Part shown: in pieces, positions 31,148 through 39,342 of the stretch
Layout of the letters: every line of letters begins with the position of its first letter
How positions within the stretch are numbered: position 1 is the first letter of the stretch
NCBI GenBank assembly: GCA_947498455.1
Contig: CANMKK010000019.1
Span: forward strand, 1 to 64,000
Reading direction: 5' to 3'
DNA length: 64,000 bases
Source of the DNA: an uncultured Aquimarina sp.
Lineage (GTDB): Bacteria > Bacteroidota > Bacteroidia > Flavobacteriales > Flavobacteriaceae
Notes under the pieces: generated by a model
The model's database searches: none
Told to the model about the DNA's origin: nothing
What the model saw: only the letters and a program-made list of their open reading frames with translations
Made by a program: the position numbers and the translations under genes

Positions 31148-32052
31148 CAAATTGTATTTTCTTCTAGTATACTTAAGGCTATGGTAACTCTATCTTCTAC
31201 ATCTCCCATCCAATTTTCTTTAATTAATAAAGCTTCTAACTCTTCCCAACTGAGCCCTGTAATCTGCTTAAAAATAATTCGTGTCATCCCGGCGAAACTA
31301 TTGATCTCATGCCCTTCGAAAAATAAATTTACAGCTAGGATACGTTGTAATATACTCTTAGGTTCTGCTTCCAACAATTGTAGCGAGTTTGCCCAAACAT
31401 TGGATGCTTTAATTCCTCTGATTCTGGTCAGACTAATACGATGTAACCCACACACTCTTATGGTTTCTAAACCTCGTTTACTTCTATCTCTAGGTTTGAT
31501 AAATCCCGAAGGTGCGTACTCAAAATATTCATAAGGATCGAGGTTCTTTTCGAAAGGATTGATTAGTAATGGTTGCTCCCTTCTAACATCTATTTTTTCA
31601 GGGTTTTGAAACTTATATTTATGATGAGACCGTTCTCTTCTTGGCAAAGAAACCGGAAAAAGGGCACTTTTATATTTTTGATTACAAATAGAACACGATA
31701 ATAAGTAATTACTCCATTCATAAGCCAGCCACCAATACCCATGTTCGGTGACTTCAGGTTTTTTCCTTCCTCTTAGATTTCTTAAATTTTCGAGTTCGGT
31801 ACCTTCTGCCTCTAATTCCTGAATCACACTTTTAGGGCGATAATGCTCTACATCTCCATCATCGGAAACCTGAACTTCACAATATCCACATTTTTGATGC
31901 TGTGATTTCATAAAGTACTTTTTTAAACCTTGCCAGAAATTTTGTTGGAACTTCGGCCAATTATCACTTTCTGGATGTCCCAATTCATCTAATAAGGCGT
32001 CGCTTTTTTCTTTTATCCCATTGGGGCGTCGCGGTCGATCAAATGCTAACAT
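31147..32052 (-). CDS. HNH endonuclease-like protein (PtuB-like), 301 aa
   Basis: The core shows CGYCEVQ, then VEHYRPKS, then a second zinc-knuckle pair SCSICNQKY, the signature of the C..C-type HNH family to which PtuB of Septu and retron-associated HNH nucleases belong (TIGR02646-like). The HNH occupies about residues 54-130 and a ~170-residue C-terminal domain with a leucine-rich helical end follows. The histidine of VEHYRP is the expected general base. The ATG comes one base after the stop of the ATPase gene (TGATATG at 32056-32050), so the two are almost certainly translated together. In Septu the ATPase and HNH protein act together against phage DNA; the same is inferred here. Confidence 0.85.
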   Translation of the reverse strand: MLAFDRPRRPNGIKEKSDALLDELGHPESDNWPKFQQNFWQGLKKYFMKSQHQKCGYCEVQVSDDGDVEHYRPKSVIQELEAEGTELENLRNLRGRKKPEVTEHGYWWLAYEWSNYLLSCSICNQKYKSALFPVSLPRRERSHHKYKFQNPEKIDVRREQPLLINPFEKNLDPYEYFEYAPSGFIKPRDRSKRGLETIRVCGLHRISLTRIRGIKASNVWANSLQLLEAEPKSILQRILAVNLFFEGHEINSFAGMTRIIFKQITGLSWEELEALLIKENWMGDVEDRVTIALSILEENTI

Positions 32053-32053
32053 A

Positions 32054-34279
32054 TCAAGACTTTATTTGGTTTCTTATTCGATTTGCTAATTTATCACGTA
32101 ACTCCTTATCTGCTTCCAGTTTACTGATACTCTCTGATTGTACTTCTTTTACAAAGTGTAAATATGTATCTAATTTTGTGTTCCCAAAGGGAGTTTGTAA
32201 TACAGTACGTTCCAATTGTGTTTCAATTTCTTTAATCCGTGCTTCATCTGGAGTTTCGCTAAACATTTCTGTACTATGCTCTTCTATTAATTGACTGGTC
32301 CGCTCATCGGTGGTATGATCCATATAGAACCATTTTCCGGTGAGTAAAGTTTCTAATGACATCCCCTGTGGGATATCTTTTTGTACAATAGCTATTTCCT
32401 GCGTCTCTTGCTTCTTATTCATTACCCATACTTCTCCATCTCTTGCACTTCGTAAACAAAGGGGATCATGAGTACTGATTACAAAAATTGCTCTTGGAAA
32501 CACCTGATGTAATAGAGAAACTATTTTTATTTTCCATGTTGGGTGCAAATGATTTCCTATCTCATCTATAATTACCAACCCTTCTGCACTAATCGAGCTA
32601 TCCCAATATAGGGACAAACATCTAAGGATATATAGGGCATACCCAATTACCGAACGGTGCCCATCACACATATCCTCTATAGATTCTGGCCCATTCCCGA
32701 CGTTTACCGTAAGTTTACCATTTTTGCGATGCACCAAACGCTCTTTTCCAATAAATTCATCAGAGATCATTAACATATCTATAATGGCTTTGGCCGCTTC
32801 ATCAAACTGATGAGTGTTTACTTGTTTGGTATTACCTAACCAAGGCTGAATATCCGGATAGATCACATCGTGTCTGAACAATCCTAAAATCCGTGTTGAA
32901 TCGTCACTAAAAGAAATGGTTTCGCCGGATTCCGGTAGTCTGCGTATAGATCCAATGCCTACACAAGGTTTCACCATGTTTTTACGGTTCGCCATAATAC
33001 CTTTTTTGGTTATTTCTACAACGACAATATCTTTTTCATCTGTAAACTTGACCCGGATACGTGCTTTCTTAGCTCTGGAATTTCTGCGAATCAATTTACC
33101 TGGGTTTCCAATATGTAAATGTTGTAATTGATCCTCTCCCATCATCGCCAAGGAAATTGCTTGCAAGATTGTGCTCTTACCTACTCCATTCTCTCCTATC
33201 AATAAAATACCGTTTTCCCGTTCTCCTTCTGATGGAGGTGGAATCTCCAGTTTTACGTATTCGATACATTTGTAGTTCTTAATATCGATCCACTCAATAA
33301 ATCTGGAAAATTTTAGTGGAGTATCAGTATCTGTAGTTATTTTTTCTATATCTATCTCATCAATAACAGCTTCATTTTTGTAGGCTATCTGATATCCTTT
33401 AAAGGTTTCTTCTTCTGATTCTTTACCTGCTAATACTTCTATTGAATGTATACTTTTTGATAAGGCTTTAAAAATTAATTCGTACTGATCTGGATTAAAA
33501 TCTTTAATCAACGTTTTATTCATTGTAAACCATCTCGCTATCATTTGTCTAGCTAATCCTAAAAATGTACTATCATCTTCTAAAAGTTGAATTAAATCAG
33601 TAATAACATTGGAATTAACTCCTTTAGTAAATGAAATACTGGCTGTAGCATTATTAATATACTTTATAAGCTGTTCCCTAGCTTCTACGAGTGCTTTTCT
33701 ATTAAGTTGTAAACGATCAACAGTGTATTCTGCTTTTTCTGTTAATGGAATAATCCCCCCACCTATATCATACTGAAACTGGAGATCCGTATATGCATCT
33801 GGATCACAAGGGTTTAAAAATAATGACTCTTCTGTGGTCATATATTTCTGTAACTCTTCGTAATTATGATACAGTTCAATACTTGGTGCTTCTAATCGTT
33901 TTCCCAAGACTGGAAATGCATTCCCTTTATTACGTTTGCAAATAGCGCAGCTTAGATATATGTTAAACCACTTATAGGCAAGCCAATAATATCCTTCTTC
34001 AGAGGTTTTTTCATCTGTTCCAGTCGTTGTAGATGTAGGTCTAAAATGCTCTAAGTCCCACTTGTCGAGTCTCGATTCGCAATAACAACATTTATCATTA
34101 AATAATTCTTCAAGTTTTGGCCTTATTCTATGCAACACCTTATAATCTGGTTTAAATCTTGCTTGCCTGAATTTATCAGGTTCCTGAAGGCGCATTAAAA
34201 CCTCTTCTTCATAATACTTATTATTACCTTCTAATAATTCTTCCGGAAATGTGACACTATCTCTATTTACATAAATCAT
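32054..34279 (-). CDS. HNH domain-AAA/ABC-type ATPase fusion (PtuA-like), 741 aa
   Basis: Residues about 60-125 form an HNH unit (CCYCESRL, LEHFRPTS, SCAICKRNKGN). From about residue 330 an SMC/OLD-like ATPase begins: FIEWIDIKNYKCIEYVKLEI, Walker A GENGVGKST (near 370), Walker B GLVIIDEIGNHLHP (near 570) and a switch His in FVISTHDP. The last ~120 residues are charged and helical. The ATPase half resembles PtuA-type and other defence ATPases, but canonical PtuA has no N-terminal HNH, so two HNH modules are present in this operon, one on each protein. It follows the amidohydrolase gene by 12 bases and ends one base before the next ATG. Anti-phage defence is the likely role, inferred from the pairing. 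Confidence 0.85.
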   Translation of the reverse strand: MIYVNRDSVTFPEELLEGNNKYYEEEVLMRLQEPDKFRQARFKPDYKVLHRIRPKLEELFNDKCCYCESRLDKWDLEHFRPTSTTTGTDEKTSEEGYYWLAYKWFNIYLSCAICKRNKGNAFPVLGKRLEAPSIELYHNYEELQKYMTTEESLFLNPCDPDAYTDLQFQYDIGGGIIPLTEKAEYTVDRLQLNRKALVEAREQLIKYINNATASISFTKGVNSNVITDLIQLLEDDSTFLGLARQMIARWFTMNKTLIKDFNPDQYELIFKALSKSIHSIEVLAGKESEEETFKGYQIAYKNEAVIDEIDIEKITTDTDTPLKFSRFIEWIDIKNYKCIEYVKLEIPPPSEGERENGILLIGENGVGKSTILQAISLAMMGEDQLQHLHIGNPGKLIRRNSRAKKARIRVKFTDEKDIVVVEITKKGIMANRKNMVKPCVGIGSIRRLPESGETISFSDDSTRILGLFRHDVIYPDIQPWLGNTKQVNTHQFDEAAKAIIDMLMISDEFIGKERLVHRKNGKLTVNVGNGPESIEDMCDGHRSVIGYALYILRCLSLYWDSSISAEGLVIIDEIGNHLHPTWKIKIVSLLHQVFPRAIFVISTHDPLCLRSARDGEVWVMNKKQETQEIAIVQKDIPQGMSLETLLTGKWFYMDHTTDERTSQLIEEHSTEMFSETPDEARIKEIETQLERTVLQTPFGNTKLDTYLHFVKEVQSESISKLEADKELRDKLANRIRNQIKS

Positions 34280-34291
34280 ACGGCATGTTAT

Positions 34292-36241
34292 TTAATTTCT
34301 TGACAAGTAGTTAAAGGTATTTTCTCTTGCAATAAGATCAAAACTTTCTTCATCCAATAAGGTCTTGGTTTCTATAAACAAATCTTTATCAGATTTGTGA
34401 TTACGAACCACATAGAAATCAGTTCCAAATAAAACGCGGCTTCTTAACTTATTTTTTCCTGTATAGTGTGTTGCTTTTTTATTTACTATCGGTTCTGCCA
34501 TATACGCCTGATGTTCTGTAGCATAATCCTCATCCTTCTCTAATGTATACTTAAGTAATGGGTAAATTGAAGGTTTGCTGATGATATAACTTAAATCCGC
34601 ATATATATTCTCGTAATCAATCAATAAACTACAGATGATAGAATACCAATCTGCTTTATTCCATAAATCGTTTAATTTATACCAGGAAAACTCTCCATTA
34701 GAGTTTTCCATAAATTTAATAGCTTCTTTCGGGTCTCTCATTAGTCGCTGACTAGAACTTCTTCTATCTTGCTCCATATACCGAATCCATTCTTCTTCTC
34801 CTCCATAATGTGCCAAACATATTTTTAGATTAGAAAGTGTACATTCTAAGGTGTCTTCTGTTTCTGAATATCCAAACAGTTTTCTAACTTCACTATCTGT
34901 ATCTGTAGTACGCAATACCATTTTTAGTAACTTTTCCTCTACAAGACATAAATAGTTTAGTGGATGCGTGAAATTAATCTGAAAATCAACATTTTTAGGA
35001 TAGTTTAATAGCATTGGCTCATATACATTCCTTTTATATTCTTGTTTAAAAATCGGGTGAAAATTCCATTCTTTTTTCTTTTTCCCTCGGTAATAGATAA
35101 TTCCTTTTACACAATGTGTCATAATAGGAATGTTGTTTTCTGAGGCATACCTCCAGATAGGTAGTAAATGTTCATCAAAAGGATAGTATCCAATAGCCGG
35201 ATATATTTTGAAACCGCTAAAACTGCGGTCTTCCATGTATGTTTTGATAAAACAGGGTTTTAAAACCATTTTCCCTTGCTTTACTTCATAATCAAAAAAT
35301 GCTTTGCCTTCTTCTTTTATTCTTCGTGGATCGAGAAATACGAAAGGAAAATATGCTTCTTTAGGTCCTGTTTCATCTGGTTTTTTGACAAAGTCCCATA
35401 ATTCGCGCATCTGATATTTATAGATCTCGCTAAAATCTGTTTCATTCCAATTTTTAGTAGCTATAAAATCATCCTTTTGTCGTAGTATCTCTTTTGTCAT
35501 TTTAGTTTTTCCTGCGCCCATATATTCCATATCCATTGGTAAAATCACAATACTGGATTCGGGTGGTAATTGATGTAGCGCACGTAGTGCTACTCGATGT
35601 TGTTTTTCATAAAAACTAAAGCGCCCCAATAAATAATAACGGTCTAAGAGTGCCAGTACTTTTTTATTCAATACTTTTTTTATGATTGGAAAAATATTTT
35701 TCACAATAAAGAGTATCAACTTTCTACTCCAGTGTACAAACCATACGACTAGAATTACCCATGCAATTTTTATGATCGTTGGTAATTCATAAAACAAATA
35801 ACACTTAGATAAATACACTTTTAATTGTGCTACATATTTTAGTGTTTCTGGGTTCACCTCCATTAAGTAGGCTATAAATTCTATGAAGTAAATTCCTGCA
35901 ACTATAGATAACCAAAGTCCAATAAGTTTATAAGGGATATTAAGATACCATCGACTGGTAATAAAAAAGCGCCTATTCATTCTTTTTCTCTCTCCACGCC
36001 TCCCTGCATATATTGCTTCCCATAGTTTATGTCTTTCTTCTTCTGTTTCTGCATTGGCAAAATCATTCTTATATTTCAGCTTATAGTAACGTTTAAATTG
36101 TCGGATCATCCATCCTGTATGTATTAAATAGTATAGAGGCCAGGGTATGATCGTTTTAGCTAAATAAGGAGGTACAAAATTCCCAGTAAACACATGAGTA
36201 TGTGCATTGATAATGCTTTTTTTTCGGGTATTAGTAGGCAT
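34292..36241 (-). CDS. Membrane-inserted amidohydrolase-family metal hydrolase, 649 aa
   Basis: A TIM-barrel metal-dependent hydrolase (amidohydrolase-2 type). The first strand motif INAHTHVF (H14, H16) supplies two metal ligands; later ones are seen in MTHCVKG, NFTHPL and CLAHYGGEE, and the late Asp in LFGTDF. Between the first strand and the rest of the barrel sits a ~190-residue insertion with two likely membrane helices (about residues 100-125 and 150-190), so the enzyme is probably tethered to the inner membrane. Members with this insertion are unfamiliar to me. It is the first gene of the operon with the ATPase/HNH and HNH genes (12-base gap). The substrate is unknown; in this context it may be a membrane-located effector or a nucleotide-related enzyme. 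Confidence 0.8.
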   Translation of the reverse strand: MPTNTRKKSIINAHTHVFTGNFVPPYLAKTIIPWPLYYLIHTGWMIRQFKRYYKLKYKNDFANAETEEERHKLWEAIYAGRRGERKRMNRRFFITSRWYLNIPYKLIGLWLSIVAGIYFIEFIAYLMEVNPETLKYVAQLKVYLSKCYLFYELPTIIKIAWVILVVWFVHWSRKLILFIVKNIFPIIKKVLNKKVLALLDRYYLLGRFSFYEKQHRVALRALHQLPPESSIVILPMDMEYMGAGKTKMTKEILRQKDDFIATKNWNETDFSEIYKYQMRELWDFVKKPDETGPKEAYFPFVFLDPRRIKEEGKAFFDYEVKQGKMVLKPCFIKTYMEDRSFSGFKIYPAIGYYPFDEHLLPIWRYASENNIPIMTHCVKGIIYYRGKKKKEWNFHPIFKQEYKRNVYEPMLLNYPKNVDFQINFTHPLNYLCLVEEKLLKMVLRTTDTDSEVRKLFGYSETEDTLECTLSNLKICLAHYGGEEEWIRYMEQDRRSSSQRLMRDPKEAIKFMENSNGEFSWYKLNDLWNKADWYSIICSLLIDYENIYADLSYIISKPSIYPLLKYTLEKDEDYATEHQAYMAEPIVNKKATHYTGKNKLRSRVLFGTDFYVVRNHKSDKDLFIETKTLLDEESFDLIARENTFNYLSRN

Positions 36242-36778
36242 ATTAGTAAGATGTTAGTGTGTATAATCAGTTAGTTTTATTTCATGAACTCATCTTGACT
36301 TATGAAAAATAATAGAGCGTATATCAAGAAATTTAGGGGTGTTATTCTTGTTATTAATTTGTTTTAGTTTATCGATGAACTCATCTTTAAAACACTATCT
36401 TCTTCAAATTCATAATAGCACAAAGGCTACCTTTTTCGGTTAAAAACCACAACACATGATAAGTTCGATAGTAAAAACATTGAGGTCGTACTAAAATAGG
36501 GAAATTTTTCTATTGTTTTACCGTACAAGGTCAATTGATTCCTGAAAACTATTGAATATAACAATATGTAATATTATACCACTAGTGCGTGAAAGTATGA
36601 ATTAAAAACATTGCTAAAATCAGATTAAAATTTAAAAAATTAACATTAAAGACAGGTTTTGAAAACTTATCGCACGTGATACAAAAAGGATAATTTCTTA
36701 AATTTTGGCGCTTTATATTTACTAAAGGGTAATATCTTAGAGTGGTATTGTCTACTGATTACTTAGCATATTATGATA

Positions 36779-36889
36779 TTGCAAACTTCGTAGAACTGAC
36801 TGTTTCTTGTATTTTCTTAAGTGCTTTGAGCACTTTGTTAGGTGGGTTGAACTCTTTTTACTGGTTACTCTGCTTCAACGAAGTTGCAA
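36779..36889. repeat. Inverted repeat with internal hairpin
   Basis: TTGCAAACTTCGT (36779-36791) is the near-inverse of ACGAAGTTGCAA (36878-36889), with one base indel. Inside lies a shorter hairpin (GTGCT / AGCAC near 36821-36833). The nested structure suggests a small non-autonomous element or structured RNA. Confidence 0.6.
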
Positions 36890-36956
36890 ATTTCACAGAG
36901 TAAATACACATCGTATCTATTATTGATTTAATTTCCATGAAAAAAATAAAAACAGG

Positions 36957-37059
36957 GTATGAGTATTCCTTTTGAATTTCTGAATGGACATAAGGAATAT
37001 ATTTAGATCGCTTTCAATTCTTTTGATTTTTGTGATATACCAAAAGGAAACTCACATAC
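36957..37059. repeat. Imperfect inverted repeat with ~18-base arms
   Basis: Left arm 36957-36974 and right arm 37041-37059 are near-inverse copies built on GTATG, GAGT and CCTTTTG. The ~66-base centre is AT-rich with no coding frame. No second copy was noticed in the window. Confidence 0.6.
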
Positions 37060-37093
37060 TTTGTTTTATAACTGCCAGAAAGTTTTGCAGTAG

Positions 37094-37282
37094 TAATACG
37101 ATTTACGCATAAAACTTTCGCATATAGTTCGTTTCTTTTGCACTATATCTGCGTTATAAAATTCAACAATAGCTATACTTCGGCGCAGCTCAGCACAAGT
37201 GGCTATTCTTTAATTTTATGCCTTAATCTAGTACAAAATAATTCAAACTCCTAATACGAATTTATTATCCATAAATCGTATA
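37094..37282 (+). repeat. MITE-like element, copy A
   Basis: Begins TAATACGATTTACGCAT and ends ATCCATAAATCGTATAA, so the termini are inverted repeats. The body matches copy C (57251-57415) almost base for base in the same orientation and copy B (53683-53850) in inverse orientation. Relative to the others, the tip of the central hairpin (AATAGC / GCTATT) carries an extra ~25-base GC-richer insert with CTTCGGCGCAGCTC. No transposase gene is nearby. Confidence 0.8.
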
Positions 37283-37463
37283 ATTTATTGGCACCGCCAA
37301 AGGGTATAATACCCCGAGGTAGTTTACTAAAAATTAGGATCTCAAGGAGTAGCATCTAATCAAAGTTCAGGATCTCTATTGCCTCAAAAAAACGAGAATA
37401 AAGCACATATTTCGGACTATTACGTTTAATTTTTACTTATTAAAAAAATGATATTAATAGAAA

Positions 37464-37494
37464 AAAGGCCTGAAATCATAGTTTTCAAGCCTTT
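37464..37494 (-). terminator. Intrinsic terminator of the HTH gene
   Basis: On the minus strand AAAGGCTTGAAA pairs with TTTCAGGCCTTT (one mismatch/bulge), followed by TTTTCT. It lies 30 bases after the HTH stop codon. Confidence 0.75.
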
Positions 37495-37524
37495 CTCATA
37501 TATCCATTTTATTTTCTTTTATAG

Positions 37525-37896
37525 CTACTCTTCCTGCTCTATTTCTTCCTCCTGAATAGCCCGTAATAATTTGTTTTTTACATCTTCATCATCCAGATAG
37601 TTTAGTAAGGCTTGTTTAAAGTAATCTTTTCCTCCATATCGGACACCTGATTCTTCTACAGTATACCCTTCTTTAAACATATCCCCTTCTCCGGTTACCA
37701 ACCATACTGGATTAACTTCTGTATACAGTTGTAGTATCTTTTCTATAAAATCTCCACCAATATTACTATTTGCAGTTTGTAATCTGTGCAAATATCCTGC
37801 ACTCGCACCAATAGATAGGCTAAAGCTTCGTAAACTCATTCCCAAATGTGCAGAAAAATCTACAACTCTATCTATAATTTTACCTGATTTATCCAA
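37525..37896 (-). CDS. Phage-repressor-like helix-turn-helix protein, ~123 aa
   Basis: The N-terminal domain matches the DNA-binding part of Bacteroidota phage-type/S24-like repressors: IIDRVVDFSAHLGMSLRSFS, SIGASAGYLHRL, FIEKILQLYTEVNPVWLVTG, EGDMF. The S24 peptidase/sensor half is absent; a short acidic C terminus (EEEIEQEE) replaces it. The frame opens at a TTG at 37950, but that would include the palindromes at 37912-37952 in the coding region. The TTG at 37896 (giving MDKSGKIIDRVVD) fits homologues better and places the palindromes in the promoter, so I use it. It is divergent from the 88-aa gene and has its own terminator. Likely autoregulatory. Confidence 0.75.
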   Translation of the reverse strand: MDKSGKIIDRVVDFSAHLGMSLRSFSLSIGASAGYLHRLQTANSNIGGDFIEKILQLYTEVNPVWLVTGEGDMFKEGYTVEESGVRYGGKDYFKQALLNYLDDEDVKNKLLRAIQEEEIEQEE

Positions 37897-37911
37897 AATA
37901 TTAACTATTAT

Positions 37912-37952
37912 TTGTATATGTACAATATTATATATACTTTTGTATAACAAAA
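37912..37952. promoter_or_regulatory. Two operator-like palindromes between divergent genes
   Basis: TTGTA-TATG-TACAA (37912-37925) and TTTTGT-ATA-ACAAAA (37938-37952) sit between the HTH gene and the 88-aa gene. Paired short palindromes in a divergent promoter are typical binding sites of a phage-type repressor, so self-regulation is inferred. Confidence 0.5.
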
Positions 37953-38007
37953 CTATAACACATTATTCACAAAGATAATTATACTGATAACACTAGCCAA
38001 CTTATTT

Positions 38008-38274
38008 ATGATCACAGTTGAAGAACGCGCTGCTATCTTAAAAGTTATTGGAAGCAAGCACATCAAAAAAATACAAGCATATCTTATTCAAAACAAGATT
38101 CTAACTCCTAATAAAAAATATTATTCTAAGACAGTTATCTCATATATTCTATCCGGTGAAAGGGAAAATGAAATTATAGAAAATGCCATCTTTGCTTTTG
38201 CCCACCAACGGATGCTCGAACAAGAAAAACAACAGGAATTGCGGGATTTATTAGTCTCTAAGCAGAAATTATAG
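38008..38274 (+). CDS. Small helical hypothetical protein, 88 aa
   Basis: A basic, helical protein starting MITVEERAAILKVIGSKHIK. The segment KIQAYLIQNKILTPNKKYYS followed by KTVISYILSGERENEIIENA has the length and spacing of a helix-turn-helix, so it may bind DNA, but I do not recognise a family. The C terminus is a Gln/Glu/Lys-rich helix. Divergent from the repressor-like gene and sharing its operator-bearing intergenic DNA, which suggests common regulation. The ATG at 38008 is the only plausible start. Confidence 0.6.
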   Translation: MITVEERAAILKVIGSKHIKKIQAYLIQNKILTPNKKYYSKTVISYILSGERENEIIENAIFAFAHQRMLEQEKQQELRDLLVSKQKL

Positions 38275-38356
38275 CCCAAAACCAGAACCTCGTCATGATA
38301 CCTTGTTTATATTTTACTTAGATTTGCCTGTAAAGCACTAGAAATAACAAGGTATT

Positions 38357-38743
38357 TTGGACGAGAACAATTCTCACTTAAAAGATATATCCTCTATTCA
38401 GGATATTGAATATATTATACGCGAATTCTATGGTAAGGCTATAGAAGATCCAGCTATTGGTACTTTTTTTACGGAAATAGCCAGAATTGATTTAGAAGAT
38501 CATATTCCTCATATAAGTTCATTTTGGCATCAACAATTGTTCTATACTGGGAACTATAAAAAAAACGTGCTACAAATCCATAAAGATTTACACTTAAAAA
38601 AATCAATTACAAAGATTCATTTTGACACTTGGCTTGCTTTATTTACTGCCACTATTGATAAAAATTTTAGGGGACAAAAATCTAATCTCATGAAAACAAG
38701 AGCGCTGTCTATTGCTACAGTGATACAAATAAAATTAAGGTAG
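38357..38743 (+). CDS. Group III truncated haemoglobin, 128 aa
   Basis: Matches the TrHb3 pattern: ISSIQDIEYIIREFYGKAIE with DPAIGTFF, then FWHQQLFYTGNY and HLKKSITKIHFDTWLALF. The His of KIHFDTW is the expected proximal haem ligand and the aromatic residues of the distal pocket (FY..., FW..) are present. Length is normal for the family. TrHb3 proteins bind O2 or NO and are thought to protect against nitrosative stress. No ATG exists in the right place; translation most likely starts at TTG 38357, since a stop lies a few codons upstream. Downstream is a methyltransferase gene on the same strand, 32 bases away. Confidence 0.88.
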   Translation: MDENNSHLKDISSIQDIEYIIREFYGKAIEDPAIGTFFTEIARIDLEDHIPHISSFWHQQLFYTGNYKKNVLQIHKDLHLKKSITKIHFDTWLALFTATIDKNFRGQKSNLMKTRALSIATVIQIKLR

Positions 38744-38775
38744 AAGATAATGGATCGGCTATTATTCTTATTTTT

Positions 38776-39321
38776 ATGCCTTGTAATTATCCCTTAATTA
38801 TGTACGAAGGAAAAATTCCGCATAAGCGGTACAGAGAAACATTATTTTTTTTAAAAAAACATATCCCAACTCCTACAACTATTCTTGATCTTGGTGTGCA
38901 TAATCCGTTTGTACCATATATGGAAAAACAAGGGTATAAGGTAATGAATACTAAAGGGGAAGATCTGGATCTACACACAGAAGCTGTAAAAACTGATCGC
39001 GCAGAAGTTGTGACTGCTTTTGAAATATTAGAACACTTAGTGTCTCCATACACATTACTTAAGGATATTAAGGCAGATAAATTGATTGCTTCTATCCCTC
39101 TTAGGTTATGGTTTTCTTCTGCATACCGGAGTAAAAAAGATCCTTGGGATAAACACTATCATGAGTTTGAAGATTGGCAATTTGATTGGTTATTAGAGAA
39201 GGCCGGTTGGGAAATTAAAGCTACTAAAAAATGGACTAACCCTGTAAAAAAGTTTGGAATAAGACCCTTGTTACGATATTTTACTCCTCGTTACTATATT
39301 GTTTATGCAGAAAGAAAATAA
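38776..39321 (+). CDS. SAM-dependent methyltransferase-like protein, 181 aa
   Basis: The class I methyltransferase core is visible: motif I TILDLGVHNPFVPYMEKQG, an acidic post-I segment KGEDLDLH, and the motif around VVTAFEILEHLVSP followed by LIASIPLRLW, common to ubiE/Methyltransf_11-type enzymes. The substrate cannot be told. The C-terminal DKHYHEFEDWQFDWLLEKAG resembles small-molecule or glycan methyltransferases. Either ATG 38776 or ATG 38800 (MYEGKIPHKRYRE) could be the start; homologues of this type usually begin close to the KRY segment. A glycosyltransferase gene in the same frame follows after 21 bases, suggesting a shared cell-surface glycan role. Confidence 0.8.
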   Translation: MPCNYPLIMYEGKIPHKRYRETLFFLKKHIPTPTTILDLGVHNPFVPYMEKQGYKVMNTKGEDLDLHTEAVKTDRAEVVTAFEILEHLVSPYTLLKDIKADKLIASIPLRLWFSSAYRSKKDPWDKHYHEFEDWQFDWLLEKAGWEIKATKKWTNPVKKFGIRPLLRYFTPRYYIVYAERK

Positions 39322-39342
39322 TATGTACTAATCATCTTCATT

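Larger units (their letters stand above)
36242..37524. other. Structured 1.3-kb intergenic region
   Basis: No credible gene. It contains, left to right, AT-rich promoter-like DNA for the amidohydrolase operon, an inverted repeat pair at 36779-36889, another at 36957-37059, a MITE-like element at 37094-37282 and a terminator at 37464-37494. Start codons in it lead only to very short frames. Confidence 0.7.

Noticed and set aside
37094..37282. Insertion sequence with transposase
   Set aside because: The element is under 200 bases and has no coding capacity.
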